From assembly GCA_965178125.1 (NCBI GenBank), contig OZ237741.1, positions 806,001-870,000 on the forward strand: a stretch of 64,000 nt of DNA. The letters run 5' to 3'. Position numbers and translations under genes: made by a program. This stretch comes from Bilabrum cf. latius (taxonomy: Eukaryota > Bigyra: Bicosoecida > Bigyra > Bicosoecida). Under the pieces are notes generated by a model. That model saw nothing but the letters and a program-made list of their open reading frames with translations, had not been told where the DNA came from and did not search any database. Shown in pieces: positions 9,399 to 22,000 of this stretch (position 1 is its first letter; every line of letters starts with the position of its first letter).

Positions 9399-11663
9399 AT
9401 GGCGGCAGCCCCGCATGAGAAGCCCCCAGAGTGGCTTCGCCCGCTGATCAAGACGTCACTACGAGCAATAGTAGATGATGCGTGCAAGTCATCGGAAAGG
9501 CAGCTCCAAGAGTGGCCCACCGTGACTGCGCCGGCGGAGAGTATCTACAAATCTTCGATGGGATACCCCAGCAAGATTCTAGCTGCCATGGCTGGAACCG
9601 CGGCTGAAAGTTTTGTGTACTCTTCCACAGTCCATTTTGACGGTATTGTGCCAGGTAGAACTGCGAAGCGCCGAGTGCACGTTTTGCAGATGAGGTGCGC
9701 TCCGCAGCCACGGCGCACAGGATCTTGCGGTTTTAGGGCGCTAGCAAACGCAAGAACAATGGCACTGCACCTAGAGGAGCTTATGTAGCGACTATCTACT
9801 TCAGGGGAGGGTCGGCCAGCGAAACCTACGGTGCCAGTTGGAGCGGATCTTGCTAGTGCGTCGCAGCCCAGCGCCGGACAAGCAGCTGGCAGCAACGGTG
9901 GAAGTGCTGCAACAGGAGCTGCTTCCACAAGCACCGGAATGTCTACCGATCCAGTTGATGGCGCCGCATTTGTTGGGCCGCTGTCTGAGCAGCTGCGTTC
10001 TCACGGCGAGTACGCCATCGTAGAGTCTGGAACCAAGCGCTCGCTGCAACTAGAGGCGGACCGTCAGCGCTCGGAAGAGGGTGAGGTGAGGATGGCGTTC
10101 GATGACAGAACTTTGAAAGGGTCGGTCATCGAGCGCAGCCACATGGACTTCGTGTTCAGCGACCGAGCAAAAGGTACTCCTTGCGAGCGTCTGTTTGGCT
10201 GGATGCGCGACAAACTTGTCAGAGTGAACGAGTTTGGCATGGATTCAGTGCAGCAGAGCGGGCTTAGTCATTGGACTCCAGCGCTAGATTCAGCCTTGAC
10301 GGCATTCGTGAAGCCCGGCGGCGAGCCAACATATCGGGTTTTCATGCTCGGTTTGGCCGACCACTGGATGGTCGCATCTTGTGCCCGTCTGTCGGATGAT
10401 GAGTGGGTCATCATCCTTGTGGACTCGCTGAGCATGCAATTCCTCGGCAGAACAGAGGAAGAGGTGAGGCAGCAGATCGCTAAAGGTGCTCTGGTGCGAG
10501 AGGAGAAGTACAGGGCCGAAGATCCGGAGGGGTCCTATTTGGACATCCCGCTGTGGATCCGATCAAGATCCCAAGTCGCGACCAGACTAGGCGCTTCGTA
10601 CTTTGTGGGGCTCATGGCGCGCGCGCTCGGAGGCGAGGACCCCCGGAGGCACCTGGCCGAGGTGGGTGTGTACGGCGCGCTGTCAACCTTCCCAGGGGCC
10701 CAAGACTCGATGCCAGGCATGGTCAATCCTGCGAGGAGCTGCAGGCACCTGGTCAGACCGGCCGTGGGAAACCCGCTGGCAGCTCGGAAAGAGGACTACA
10801 TGGCCTGCTTTGGGAGGGATCCAACGGCCGAAGCTGAGTACGCAGCCTACGCCAAGGAGCACGGGGTTGTGCCTGTGGCAGCAGCAGCCGCTGCCGACCC
10901 TCCTCCAGAGGAAGGTGCCGCTGTAGCGGCAGTCGGGGAACAGGACGGCGCCGCGGCGGTAGAGGCAGCAGAAGGGGAAGCAGAGGCTGGGGCAGCTCCA
11001 GAACTAGGCATGGTCGGGGCGATGGGAGAGGCGGGCCCGTCTTCGGGTGCCGGAGCTATCCCGATACGACTGTCGTCTTCCAACCGCACTACCAGCTCCG
11101 GCATGTGGGACGTGCCAGAGGGCGAGGACATTGACCATGACCCTGAGCATACCGGTGCACTGGCGTCGTGGGTCGCAGATCCACCGCATCCGCCCATGGA
11201 GCCGTTTCCGCCTGAGGCCACGGATCCGGCTCTGATCGCTGCAAGCTCAGCAGCTGCTTCGCCCATGGATCCCGCTGCATTTTACCTGCTATTAGTGCGA
11301 CACTACGAGAGGTGCCCTGCCATCATTCTCGCGCGTATCCTCAGTAAGTTTGCCGGAAAAGACCACCTGCTGTTGCTGTCGCCGCTCATGCGCAGCCGCA
11401 TGGCAGTCTTCGCAGATGCTGTGTGCCGCAGCATCGCTGTCAAGTGCGGGCACGCTGGCGCCCTCCCACTGCCGCACATGCTCAACGTGGCCGTACTTGG
11501 GAAACATGCAAGGACGTAGGCGAGAGTATACGAGGCTGCTATGCGCCTCGGCGAAGCTCTTGCCATCGTGGCCGTGGAGAGTCCACTGGAGACAGCCACC
11601 GCTGGGGGTGGGAGCGGGGATGGACCGGCAGCGCCCTCGCAAGAAGGTTGCATTGTGGGCTGA
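9399..11663 (+). CDS. Putative papain-fold cysteine protease-like protein
   Basis: Not assigned to a known family. The 754-aa frame has two TAGs (9786-9788 and 11517-11519) and ends at TGA 11661-11663. Two segments suggest a papain-like catalytic set in the order Cys-His-Asp: TGSCGFRALANAR (Cys110), and ADHWMVASC with His322 followed by VIILVDSL with Asp342. The spacing His-x19-Asp after a beta-hairpin resembles OTU and C48-type peptidases, in which HW and a trailing Asp are typical. Residues 460-600 are Ala/Glu-rich and disordered; the last 150 are helical (LLLVRHYERCPAIILARILS). The start ATG at 9399 is the first in frame. It converges with ENOSF1 over 86 bp. Peptidase activity and substrate (possibly ubiquitin-like) are inference. 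Confidence 0.6.
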
Positions 11664-11749
11664 CGTGCGACTATTAAGAACACGCAGAATTTGCAAATAA
11701 CAGGCGTCTATCTTTTTGTTGCACATGAACGGGTCTCGATTGCCTTATC

Positions 11750-13204
11750 TTACTTCTCCACTTTGTCCTGAGCAGCGGCGATCTCCTCGTCCGTGTTGAG
11801 CTCGGTCGAGGCACCCTCGTCGGCAGGCAGCTTGTAGACAGCCTTGTCCACAGCCGCGGGGAACTTGAAGTAAGCACTCAGATGGGGTATGTGCTCGCAG
11901 AAGAGCAAGGGCAGCCCTAGATTCACCCGGTTGAAGATTGAGAGGTGCTGCGCCAGCTGGCCCATGCATCCCACATGAAACGTCACGTGCTGCGGGGGCT
12001 GTACACCATCCAGTGTCAATCCGCCGTTTGCTGCCGCATCCAACTGCAACTTCTTGCAGAGTATCGCGATCGCGATGCACTCGGAAACGCCTGCCTGCCT
12101 TGTCGGGTCCAGCTGCACCACGTCGAGCGCACCCCGCTGAAGATAGTTCTTGAACACGACCCTGTTGGGGATGGCTTCTCCAGCGGCAACCAGCGTGCCC
12201 GTGCCCTCTAGAGACTTGCGCAGAGTGACATGCGCCTCTACATCGTCGGGATGGCAGGGTTCCTCGATCCAAAAGACGCCCAGCTTAGCCAGCTCTGCCC
12301 CCATCTCGAGAGCGAGCGAGGTGGTCCACTGCTGGTTCACGTCAACCATCAGCCGACCGGACTCGCCGACCTCCTCGCGAACGATCTGAACCCGCCTCAG
12401 GTCCCGTTTCGGGTCAGGAGACCCGACCTTGAGCTTGAGAGCCCCGAATCCAGCAGCCTTCGCGTCGCGAGCTCCTTGCCGGATCTTCTCGTCGGGGAAG
12501 CTGATCCACCCAAAGCTCGTATCGTAGCCCGGAAATCCTCCGAGCGCTTGGAGCTCCTTGAAGCGGTCTGATGAAGAAGTACCCGCCTCGATTAATTTGG
12601 CGCTGGTTCTTTCTCCTGCACCTCCACTAGCCGCCCCGGATCCACTCTTTGCCAGTGGGGAGTACTTGCCGGACAGTAGCGCAGCTGCATCTTCGCCCGT
12701 GAGGACGTCTTCCAAACCGCTCAAGTCCAAAGAGCGGACTATTTCTTCGGGACTTAAAGCACCGAGCGCCTTCCACAGGGGCATGTGGACAGTTTTGCTG
12801 TACAAATCCCACAGGGCATTCACAATTCCAGCTTGCGCAAGGCTCACAACACCCTTGTGAGGGCCTAGCCACCTCCATTGCGGATGGTCGGCGATTTTCT
12901 TTTGCCAATCTCCAAGATTTTCAAAAATAGAGCGTACTGTTTGCCCAATAAGAGGCGAAGCCAGGGTCTTCGCAAGGCTGCCAATTATCTCTTCACCAGC
13001 TCCCAAGGTAAAAGCGATACCGTAGCCCGCTGGACCAACATCGCTGCCGGTACTAGTGCGCAGAATAGTAACAGAGTACCCGTACTTCGAGCTGTCATGC
13101 ACCGCATCAGTGCCCTCCCCCGGAGCTAGCCGAAAGGCAAGATCTCGAGTCTCAACTGCAACTACACGGGGACTCTCCTGCGTTGGCCATTGAATCAGAG
13201 TCAT
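11750..13204 (-). CDS. ENOSF1: ENOSF1-type mandelate racemase/enolase superfamily dehydratase
   Basis: A mitochondrial or cytosolic L-fuconate dehydratase of the enolase superfamily; ENOSF1 enzymes remove water from acid sugars using Mg2+. Seen: an N-terminal capping domain (GYGIAFTLGAG; WRWLGPHKGVVSLA; IVNALWDLYSK, matching human ENOSF1 closely). The barrel motifs follow: KLKV (Lys257/Lys259), metal ligand Asp288 in VDVNQQW, Glu314 in WIEEP, Glu343 in AAGEA, Asp366 in QLDPTRQAG, and His410 in TFHVG, followed by QHLSIFN as in the family's QHLIIFD. An insert of about 30 low-complexity residues lies at 183-213 in the cap-barrel linker, and about 19 extra residues precede the catalytic His. 484 aa, TAA stop, and no TAG at all, so it reads the same in the standard code. 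Confidence 0.92.
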   Translation of the reverse strand: MTLIQWPTQESPRVVAVETRDLAFRLAPGEGTDAVHDSSKYGYSVTILRTSTGSDVGPAGYGIAFTLGAGEEIIGSLAKTLASPLIGQTVRSIFENLGDWQKKIADHPQWRWLGPHKGVVSLAQAGIVNALWDLYSKTVHMPLWKALGALSPEEIVRSLDLSGLEDVLTGEDAAALLSGKYSPLAKSGSGAASGGAGERTSAKLIEAGTSSSDRFKELQALGGFPGYDTSFGWISFPDEKIRQGARDAKAAGFGALKLKVGSPDPKRDLRRVQIVREEVGESGRLMVDVNQQWTTSLALEMGAELAKLGVFWIEEPCHPDDVEAHVTLRKSLEGTGTLVAAGEAIPNRVVFKNYLQRGALDVVQLDPTRQAGVSECIAIAILCKKLQLDAAANGGLTLDGVQPPQHVTFHVGCMGQLAQHLSIFNRVNLGLPLLFCEHIPHLSAYFKFPAAVDKAVYKLPADEGASTELNTDEEIAAAQDKVEK

Positions 13205-13375
13205 TCAGCGAGAGTGCAGCGTATTTTATTCAGAGGATTTATTCGATGCGCTCAGCTTACCATTTGAACCAAGTGTTGTGATCGAGACGCGCGGTACGCT
13301 GTTCTGAAAGTACACTCTACAGCCTGAAGGCAGCGAAAAGCTTGTTCGTGCACAGCATCCTTTCCGTCTGAAATA

Positions 13376-16300
13376 TTAAGACGGAATCGTATCACCAATC
13401 AATGGAATCGAGTCTCCGTATACCCGCTCTTTGGAAGGCACGGGGTCTCGCACTGCCACCGTGCGCGGACCCCGTGCGAGGAGCTAGTCGAACGCAGAGG
13501 CCTGCCCCCCACCTTTACCCACAGCCGGTATGCCCTCCCTTTCCGCCCTTCCCCCACACCCATCGTGTTCACTCGCCATTATCCAATCCGCATGTTCGTC
13601 AGAGTAGTAGTACCAGTTCCCGGCCTCGTCCTGGTACCAGTAAGCGCCGCCCTGCCCCTGCCCCTGCCCCTGCCCCTGCCCCTGCCCCTGCCCCTGCCCC
13701 TGCCCCTGCCCCTGCCCCTGCCCCTGCCCCTGCCCCTGCCCCTCGCCCTTGCCACTCGAGGCCCCACCCTGCACGAGTGCACCCTCAGGCCATTCACTAT
13801 CTTGGTTTCCAGAGGGTCCAGACGAATCAACATCGACTTGGTTTACCGACGTGGCGTGTGTCTACGACCGCCTTACTCTTGTTGGCGCGTCTGCTGCAAC
13901 ACCAGCATGGTACTCAGCAGCCGCACCTACTTCGCCTTGGCCTGACTGGCCAGCGGTACCCTGCAAGTGCTTCTCACGCCCAGCTGCATTCCATGCTTTC
14001 CCTTCCTACGAGTGATCTTCACTCGCAGGTTTGAGTCTCTCGACAGACGCTTGCACTTCGTGCCAGCTTTCCGGCGGGATGTAGTCGGTGTATTCGTTGA
14101 TCGGCCGGTTCGAAGACAGGTGCCTAGGCGAGTGCAACGAACTGCGCTTGCCTGCGGACAGGGGCCTGTTGGACCATGACTCTCTCAGCTATTGCTCATC
14201 TGACGATCTCATGGCAACAGCCTTTCGCCGGAGCTTTGCCACTTCCCTCTTGAGAGCTTCCGTCCGCACCGTGCTGGATTGCTCGTCCTCGACCGCCATC
14301 ATCCTCTGCTCCCTGTGTTCCCTTGCAACCTCGTACCTCTTGGAGATAATCCCTGCCTCCAGCTCACGCTACATTCCCAGCAAAGCATAGATGTCTCGCT
14401 CTTTGGCTGCATCTTGATGGCTTCGACTTGGCTGAGTTGCTTGTGGTGGAGAAGCGCTGGGCTCAGCATCCTCCGCTGACGCAGCAGCAGCATCCTAATC
14501 AAAAGGAGCTTCTGCCTCACGCTCCGGTATTGAAATTCCTCTTGCTGCCAACTCCTGCTTGCGGTACCGTTTCCTCTACTTTGCCTCGAAGGCCATCCGT
14601 TTCTCTCTCGCGGCTTCCAAGACCTGAGCCTCCAGCTCATGCAAGCCCTGTCTTGACGGCAGCTTGCTCACTTTGGGTGCCGGTTGATCAGAGACTGATG
14701 GTGGACCCTACACGCATTCTGCAATACCCTTCTGCATTGCTCGCCTGACTGCATGCCCCATCAGGACAGCCTGTATCAGGCAAGCAGCAATGTCCCGTCC
14801 TATCTCAGCGTCGTCCAGCAAAATCAGTTGGGCAAGTGCTTTTGCCCTGCGCCTCAAGACACGCACTCGTCTAGAATGCACTGGCACGAGCACGTCGTCT
14901 ACCATGAGGTGGCGTTTCCTTGAATAGGATGTCCGCATGTCGCTTGGCTTCTGCACCTTGCTGCTGCTGCTGGTGGGTCCGCTGCTCCCCGAGACCGGCC
15001 GCACCGAAGCCTTGTGCCCGGGCCGGCTTGCTGCTTTCCTGGACGGACTTCTAGTTCCTTTTTTGGTCTATTTTGGAGCTAGTGATCGTTCCATAATATC
15101 TGCCGCAGTATCTTGCAAACCAAGGGCCTCGCCTTCCAGCTGCTGCACCAGGCCGCGACCGCGCACGTAATCGCCAACCATGGTGCCGTCCTGTGAGCGC
15201 TTCGGCGGCGTCTCACCAGTAAACAAGACCCTCCAACTTTGTAGGACGTACAAAACAGGGGGAAAGAGCGTGTGTGAGTATTGCTCATCAGGTGAGCTTT
15301 GTGCTTGTTCCTGGAACGATGCTATGGAGGGAGTGCTGGCAGTGCCATCACCCGCTCGAGCGGGAACCAACCCATTCGTAGCATACTTGGTGCTATGTTT
15401 TGCCAATCGTCTGCGCCTCCGTGTCGCCCGAGCATGCATATTGCTTGCATCTATCGAAGCATCAACACGAGCGGCATCCAGTGCTCGCATCCGTGCCAAG
15501 GAATCCACTTGCACAAGTCGATCTACCGACCCCAGCATGCGTGAGGCAGTTTGCTGGCGGGTCTAGGGCCGCCTTAGAACTCGGAGTGAATCTAGTAGCT
15601 CTCTTCCAGAATTCACGCCAGATCGCCTGGAGATGGTCATCAGAGCCGTCTCTGCGACGTCCAAAGGCACACCCATTGCCGCAGCAGAGGCACGCAGGGG
15701 ATGCGTGCTTGCGTCAAGCCGTGACCGTATGCCTGGCAATCCCAGGAGCTCGGGGGAAGACAACGATAGCTACTTGAAAGCTTTGGGTTCTCGCTTTGCG
15801 CCGTATCTGTTCGACTGCTGAAGCAGCTTTCTCCTGTTTGCTGCCCGTGACTCGCGTAATGCAATGTATGCCAGTGCTATGTGCCCTGCCGCTGCCTGCT
15901 TGTGCAGGCGAGCCTCCTCCGAAATCGTGTCAGCCTTATAGAGGTCCGCTTCTCCACTACCTTTCCCGTGCAGAGCAGTCAACAGCAGCGCTCGATTGGA
16001 CGCAAGTTCTTCGTGCTCATCCCCAAGGACTCTCATCGCAAATTGAGACGCCTGCTGCCGCAGTCTATAGTCCTGTGACAGCTGATTAGAAACTCCGGAG
16101 GACAGCCGAACGGAGGCGCCTATGACCAAAGGCCCATTTCTTCCTGTTGGCACGCTGGATACGGGTCCCTCTGGTTTGCCATCAGTGCCTTCAGCTGTGG
16201 AGCGACGTGTCGGTGCCAGCCCCCCTGCTGCGGGCCCGAGCGCCAGGTCAATGTCGAAACCGTACCGCGTTGTCAGAACCATGCTGTGATTGCGCCCCGC

Positions 16301-18948
16301 AAACGCTGCCACGCCCCGAAGGGTAGATAGCCTGGCGATCTCTTGTGGAATGCACGAGCTCTGCTCCCTTCCGTTCCCAAGCTGTCCAGACACTCCGCAT
16401 CCGTACGAAACAACGGCACCGCTTGATAGAACTGCCAGAACAGTGTTGCCTTTGGACGAGATGGAGATAGCGTGATGCCCAAGCAATGCCAGCGGTCGGT
16501 TTTCAAGAGCCACTAGGCTGTGCTCAATGCAATCCTGGTGTCGAGTGGTTGGCACGAGAAGGCCATGAGCATCTCGCAGAAAGAAAGGTGCGCCCAGCTG
16601 CCCGTGATCGTTCGCTCCAAAAGAGTAGATCCTGCCATCTGTTGACAATGCGACAGTGTGCGCGCTGCCGCATTGCGCCTGCATGAATCGAACCGAATCT
16701 ATAATACCTTTGCTCACGCGGACTGCCACGTTTCGAGCCAACTGATCACCGTGCCCAAGCCTGCCATTTTGTCCCCATCCGCACGTGTAGAGATACCCGT
16801 CGGAAGCAAGCAAGGCTGCATGCTGTGCCCCTGCCGAAACTGAGACCACTATTGGAGGCACTTCAATGCGTGGTGCCTTGGACACCGCGTGCTTTAGCCC
16901 GTCATCTAGCTCTGCAAGTAGCGGTGCATTCTTGCCGAACGCGAGAGGGGCTGAAGTCACCTTTCCTTTGGCGTCGATGGTCACCCCCATCTTCTTTGCG
17001 TAGAGCCGACGAGCGGCAGACTCCCTATACCTGCGAACAACCTCATCGATGTGATGCTTCGGGGTCCCAAACGCTGGTGCAATTGCATCAATTGGTAGGC
17101 CTGGATGCACTCGAATAGGGCCAGCCATTCTCTCTTTGCCGCCGAGCGCGATTCCCGTGTCGCGCCGACTAGGAAAGGGCATGTCGGCAGCACTGCCTTC
17201 GTCTTCTCCGACCTCTATTGTCTCGAGTTCTCCAGGCACGGGTGGCCTAAATCGAATTGAGTCATCTACCGAGCACCGGACTAGACTGAGCCTGCTTGAC
17301 GCTTTCCACGTCCCAACCCCGCATTGCCCGCCTGCGTTGAAGCCGGCCGACCAGGCCCTTCCCTCACTGTCACAGAGCATCGTGAAGCCATCCCCACAAG
17401 CAACCTGACGTACTCGTACAGTTGGCTTTAATCCGAGCTGTACTGTCCATTTGGGCACGTGCAGCGCTTCGAAGTCCACCCGGGTTGGCTGGAGGACAGC
17501 TATTGCTTTGCCGTCCCGCTTGACAGCTCGCTGCGCCGGTGCCAGAGTGATGCCTAGCGAGTCCACAGCTGTTGGGTGCAGCAGCAAGCAGCCAAACACG
17601 TCCTCTCCAAAGGTGTACAGCTCTCCAGAGGAAGTCACAACAGCGCCATGGGATTGGCTGGCATCCACACTCGCGGCACGCGCATCAGATTTTCCGTCAA
17701 ACGGCGCGACGTACTCCGGAACATACACCTATTTGAGCGTTGGATGCCCATGCCAAGGTGCACCAAAGCTAACTAGACCGCCGGAGTTAAGAACGATGAA
17801 TGTAGCTCTCGGGGAGCAGCATCCTCCCACTGGAACTTCCGAACTTCCACCGGGTGTCGTGTTGTTGCCGCCCAGTCCAGTCACGGCACCCAAGGAGCTT
17901 CGAGATTGCTGAACAGCCGACGGAATGCCTCCCAGGGCACCCTTTCCTGCGCGATCACTGGCTGTCCCGGAGATTGATGATCGAATCGCGGCTTCCGTCG
18001 CGATCTCTGCCTGGTTCATGCGCAGCTGGGCAGCCTCGTGCACTGCCCGTCCGCCTCTCTTCGCGACCTCAGCGACGGGTAGCGACCTAAGTCCCCGAGC
18101 GACTGCACCGGTCAACGCGCTAGGATGCAGCTTTGTGGTGCCTTTGCCTCTGCCGACTTGCCCTGCGGAGCCACTACCGAACAGAAAGCACTGAATAGGT
18201 GCTGCACCGGCAGCACCTTCGCCGCCCCCGACCATCGGAGCCCCATCGTCCACGTCGTCAAGCGATGCAATCCAAGCATCCGCTTTGGTATGTGATTTCG
18301 ATACTTTTACTTGACCCTTTGGCTCTGACATGTACTCAGGGCCTCCGGGTCCATTTGATTCTGCGTGTCTTTGTGCTGAGCCGATTGCCCGCAAAGCTGC
18401 GAATCCAAGCTTGCGTGAACCACCGCGAAGAACCGCTGGAAGCAGCAGATTTGCTTTTTGTCGCCGGTACTCTTTGTCTGGATCAGCCTTTCGTCGCGTG
18501 TCTACCGTGCTGCCAACTGCAAAAGAATCCCAAGCGCCAACGTCCCGATAGAACCTCGCCTTCCGCCCCACAAATCCCTCCGGATCAGTTCGCAGGAGCC
18601 TTTTCCTTATTCGGGAGAGCTTTTCTCGGCTCTGCTTTTCTTTAACATCAAATTCTAAGGATTTTAGGTGAGCTCCGTGAGACCGTGAGAAAACAGTGTC
18701 AAGTATGCTAGGAAGCACAGGCTTCCGTTTCGGCTTCCAATCAGTCGGGTCATGGCGCTTCTTTTGAGCTTTTTGCATACTGTCTTTTTTGCTGTAGATC
18801 TGATGCCACTTTGCGAAATCTGATATCTGAAATGCGAATCGAGCACGCAAGTACTGCGGAACCACCAAAACGATGGTGGCGCGGCGCCAAGCCAGCAGCA
18901 ATTTGCTACCAAGCGCCACAATTCATGAGTTTTGACCAGCCTACACAT
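13376..18948 (-). CDS. Large RCC1-repeat protein (1829 aa)
   Basis: An RCC1 beta-propeller protein of unknown client. Exon 1 is 18910-18948 (13 codons), then an 83-nt intron, then one exon of 5451 bases holding 12 TAGs and ending at TAA. Seven or more RCC1 blades lie at about residues 220-870, for example GYLYTCGWGQNGRLGHGD, GRIYSFGANDHGQLG and AVVSYGCGVSGQLGNG. The rest is basic, helical and Arg/Lys/Glu-rich, with a possible IQ-like helix (IAACLIQAVLMGHAVRRAMQ) near 1320. A Gly-Gln repeat at about 1707-1738 is followed by an aromatic WYQDEAGNWYYYSD motif resembling OCRE or WW modules. RCC1 proteins act as GEFs or as scaffolds at cilia and membranes; which applies is unknown. The first exon is inferred because in-frame sequence upstream of 18919 has a TGA and no ATG; the body is certain. 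Confidence 0.8.
13645..13742 (+). repeat. (CCCTGC)n hexanucleotide array coding for (Gly-Gln)n
   Basis: About 15 near-perfect hexamers, read on the minus strand as GGG CAG, encode alternating Gly-Gln in the C-terminal part of the RCC1 protein. This is the second in-frame hexanucleotide array in the window coding for a Gln-containing dipeptide. Confidence 0.9.
18827..18909 (-). other. Intron of the RCC1 gene (83 nt), inferred
   Basis: Starts GTAGCA, ends TTTCAG, phase 0. It connects the ATG-initiated MCRLVKTHELWRL to ISDFAKWHQ. A less likely alternative is initiation at the internal Met of SKKDSMQKAQ without this intron. Confidence 0.55.
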
Positions 18949-19035
18949 ACGGTCTGGTAAGTTTACTTACTTAGTACAGCTAGAGGTAGGCGCTTCTACC
19001 GCTGAAGAGCACCACAACACTTTTGCTGTTCCATC
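18949..19035. promoter_or_regulatory. 87-bp bidirectional promoter
   Basis: Sole spacer between the divergent RCC1 and IQ-motif giants. It is AT-richer than the genes, with TTTACTTACTTAG near its left end, and no TATA box. Both promoters and both 5' untranslated regions must fit into it or overlap the genes. Confidence 0.55.
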
Positions 19036-22000
19036 ATGTCCAATCCATCCGTTGACGGTGAAGCAACTGGCACCGTTTCGGATGCAGGGGGCGAAATTCA
19101 GCTGTCACGAGATGAGTTACAGTAGATATTAAATGCACAATCAATGTCTTCCTCAGCGCTACCAGGAGCAGCGTCACGCGAGCTTCGGCGGGCCCTTGAA
19201 CGGAAGGCCAGTACTGGAGCTTTGGGCAGCTCCATGAAGGGCCGACCAAATGCCGCATCTCGCGAGGAAGTAGCAGCTAGTAATCGAGTCGATAAGTTCT
19301 TGAAACGAGAGCGCTTGCGGCTCGCCCAACTTGAGATGGAGCAGGAGGCTGCTGCCACCCTCCAGCGACTCTGGCGAGGCCACCGTGCCAGGACAAAGGT
19401 TTTGCCGGCTATGAAGCTCCAAATCAAGCTTATGTCGCAGTGGAACCTTCGTAGCATATTTGAGACCTTGATTTAGGTGCAAAATGCGTTCGAACGCTAT
19501 CGGGACGAGCAAGCGAAGAATGCTAGGATGAAGCAGCAACGCAAGACTGGACTTCGCAACCTCCTACGAGGCGCCGCCCACAAAATGGGGGGTGAGAAGT
19601 CAGCTGCAAAGTCCGGCATCGGTGGCCTGGCTTCTCTGCTCAGCTTTTCGATGAAAGCAGAGAAGAGCCGCGATGCAGCCGCCATCGCCTTGGGTTTGCC
19701 TAGCGATTCACATGGGCAAGGCAAAGGCACAAGTGCCTCAGGACACGGCACTGTAAGCAGTAGTGTTGGAAATCGTGATGGATCCGCAAGCCGCAGGTTG
19801 CGTGCGAGCAGGCCCGGGGCCTCCGACAGCGACACCGGCACGACCTCGGATGGTTCTGATTCCGAGTCCGATTCCGACCCAGACGGGTTCATCGGCTCCA
19901 CACTCGACCGACCCACCAGCCGAGGCCGTGGAGACCGCCGCGGCCAGAAATCCCGCGAAGGGAAGAATGGCGGGGGCTCTGCCAGGGGTCGCCGGCGGAG
20001 CGAGGCAGAGCAGGATGAGCTGGCAGGGATCGTGAGGGCCCTCGTGAGCACCGCCAGGACGAGCAGGCAGCTGCAGCAGAAGAAGAGTGGCGTACCCGGG
20101 AATGAAGCCGAGAGATCTAGTCGAATTACCAGAATTAGTCCTGCCCGGAGGGCCCGCGCCAGGTTCATCTCTTCCACGGACTCGCTTCCGCAGCCTCCAC
20201 AGGGCGGTCAGACTCTGGTCAGCAAAGCCACCGATGGTCCTGGCATGTGGAACACCCTCAACAGCAAAAGATCTAGGGGTGGTCAAAGCGGCAACATGGC
20301 CGCGCGGCCTTCGAGCATGTCCATCGACTCGGATCTCGGACTCACTGAAGGTCCATCTGGCCAGCCCATCGAGGACGATGTAAGAACGCTGGCCAGCGAG
20401 GAGTCTGTGCCTATTGAGAAGGACTCGGCTGAGGAAGGTGGTATCCAGGTGACCCCGCCGCAAAACTCCCCTTCAAAACGAAGCCCGGGAAAAAGGTAGC
20501 ACCGCCAGAGCATCCGCACGGCTGGCAGGACGCATGCCCAGAGAGGCGCTGAGCAGGAGTCTGCAGGGCAGGCAGACGAGTCGGAATCACAAATGCTGGA
20601 CGAAGCCATCATGGGCGTGGCTCGACGGCTGCGAGACATCTCCGAGCTGGGCAAGCTTGCAGATCCAGGGGTCAAGGCAGCTGGGCATGCCGCCGCTGCT
20701 GTGGCTAGCCTTGGTGAGGATGACCACCTGGACGGGCTGTAGCGCACGTCAGATGTGGAGCAGCTGGCGTCAATCTTGGTGGAGGACAGGGGGTACTACT
20801 ACGGCTCTTGCCTGAACGAAGGGCACTTTCTGTCGTTCTGTCGCGACTGTCGGCTCATGCGATCGCACAAGGTCGCGCCCACGCTGCTGCGACACCTCTT
20901 TGCAAGACACGCGGTGCTGTGCTCTCGAGAAGCGCAGGTGGTGCACGCGCATCGTCTTTTTGCGCAGCAGTGCAACGCAAGAGGGGCTGTTCCCCGTCCG
21001 CGAGTATGGGAAGTCGTGCGTCGGAGCGGCGTGTTTAGTATCAGCAAGGATGAGGCGGAGGACTGGGCCATGCGCCAGCCAGAGTCAATCAGCTGGGACC
21101 GCTTCAGCAGCTGGTGGGACGACCGAAGGCGGGAAGAATACGCCGAGAGCTGGGCCAGCAGGGATGGGCAGCCTGCCAGAGACGAGTCTTTGCTGCATTT
21201 CGCGGGCTTGGACTTTGCAGGCTTCAAGGCATGCATGGTGGAGCTGGCTTGCATCCTCTACCCGCCCGTGTCTGCTCGAGAGAGGCGGCGCCTGGACGCC
21301 TAGAGGAGGAGGGAAGCGCAGAGAAGGATGCGTCTTGGGGCGCGTGCCGGCTCCTCGCAGGCCACTCAGCCGGCCTCAGAGGTGCAATTTGCAACTCTTG
21401 ATGCTATCGCAGCAGCGCACGTTGGGCACGGGAAACCTTCGCTCTTGCGGCGCGCCCTGCCTGCAATGACTGGAAACAGTGGCATGAACGCATTAGCCAG
21501 CGGCGGAAGCTCCGTCCAGGTCGGTGGTCCTGATGTTGGCATCGCTGCCGCTGGGAAGTCGATCGCAAACATGTATTCCTAGGACTAGAGACAAGCTTCC
21601 ATCAATTTCCTGACTAGCGCACACCTGGTTCCGGCGATGCACGCCGCATCCTGCACTGGAGTCTGGGGATTCGAGTCGCTTGGCGGTCGCATGCTGCTGT
21701 CCAAGGGCGTCCGAGACTGCCTCATTGAGCACGAGAACGCAATCAAGTGGATGTACCAGAAATACTCAACGGATATATTGTCGCAGCCGAAGCAGTCCGC
21801 GCAGGACGTGCAATCTAATGCCATGGACCTTCGTATGGCAGCGGCTCCTGCGGCGGCGTAGGGAGTGGTCGGGAGCAGCGGGGCGGGAACGGAGAGCGGT
21901 GGTGAGTCGCCTTCCAAGCATGGCTCGTCAATGGCTCGCTTCTTTGGCGGGAAAGGGCCCCCGTAGACGCCCGGTGGCCGTCCCTCTCAGCGAGCATTCA

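Noticed and set aside
13579-13945. Poly-(Arg-Gly) and poly-(Leu-Pro) frames
   Set aside because: Other-frame readings of the (CCCTGC)n array; only the Gly-Gln frame continues the RCC1 protein.
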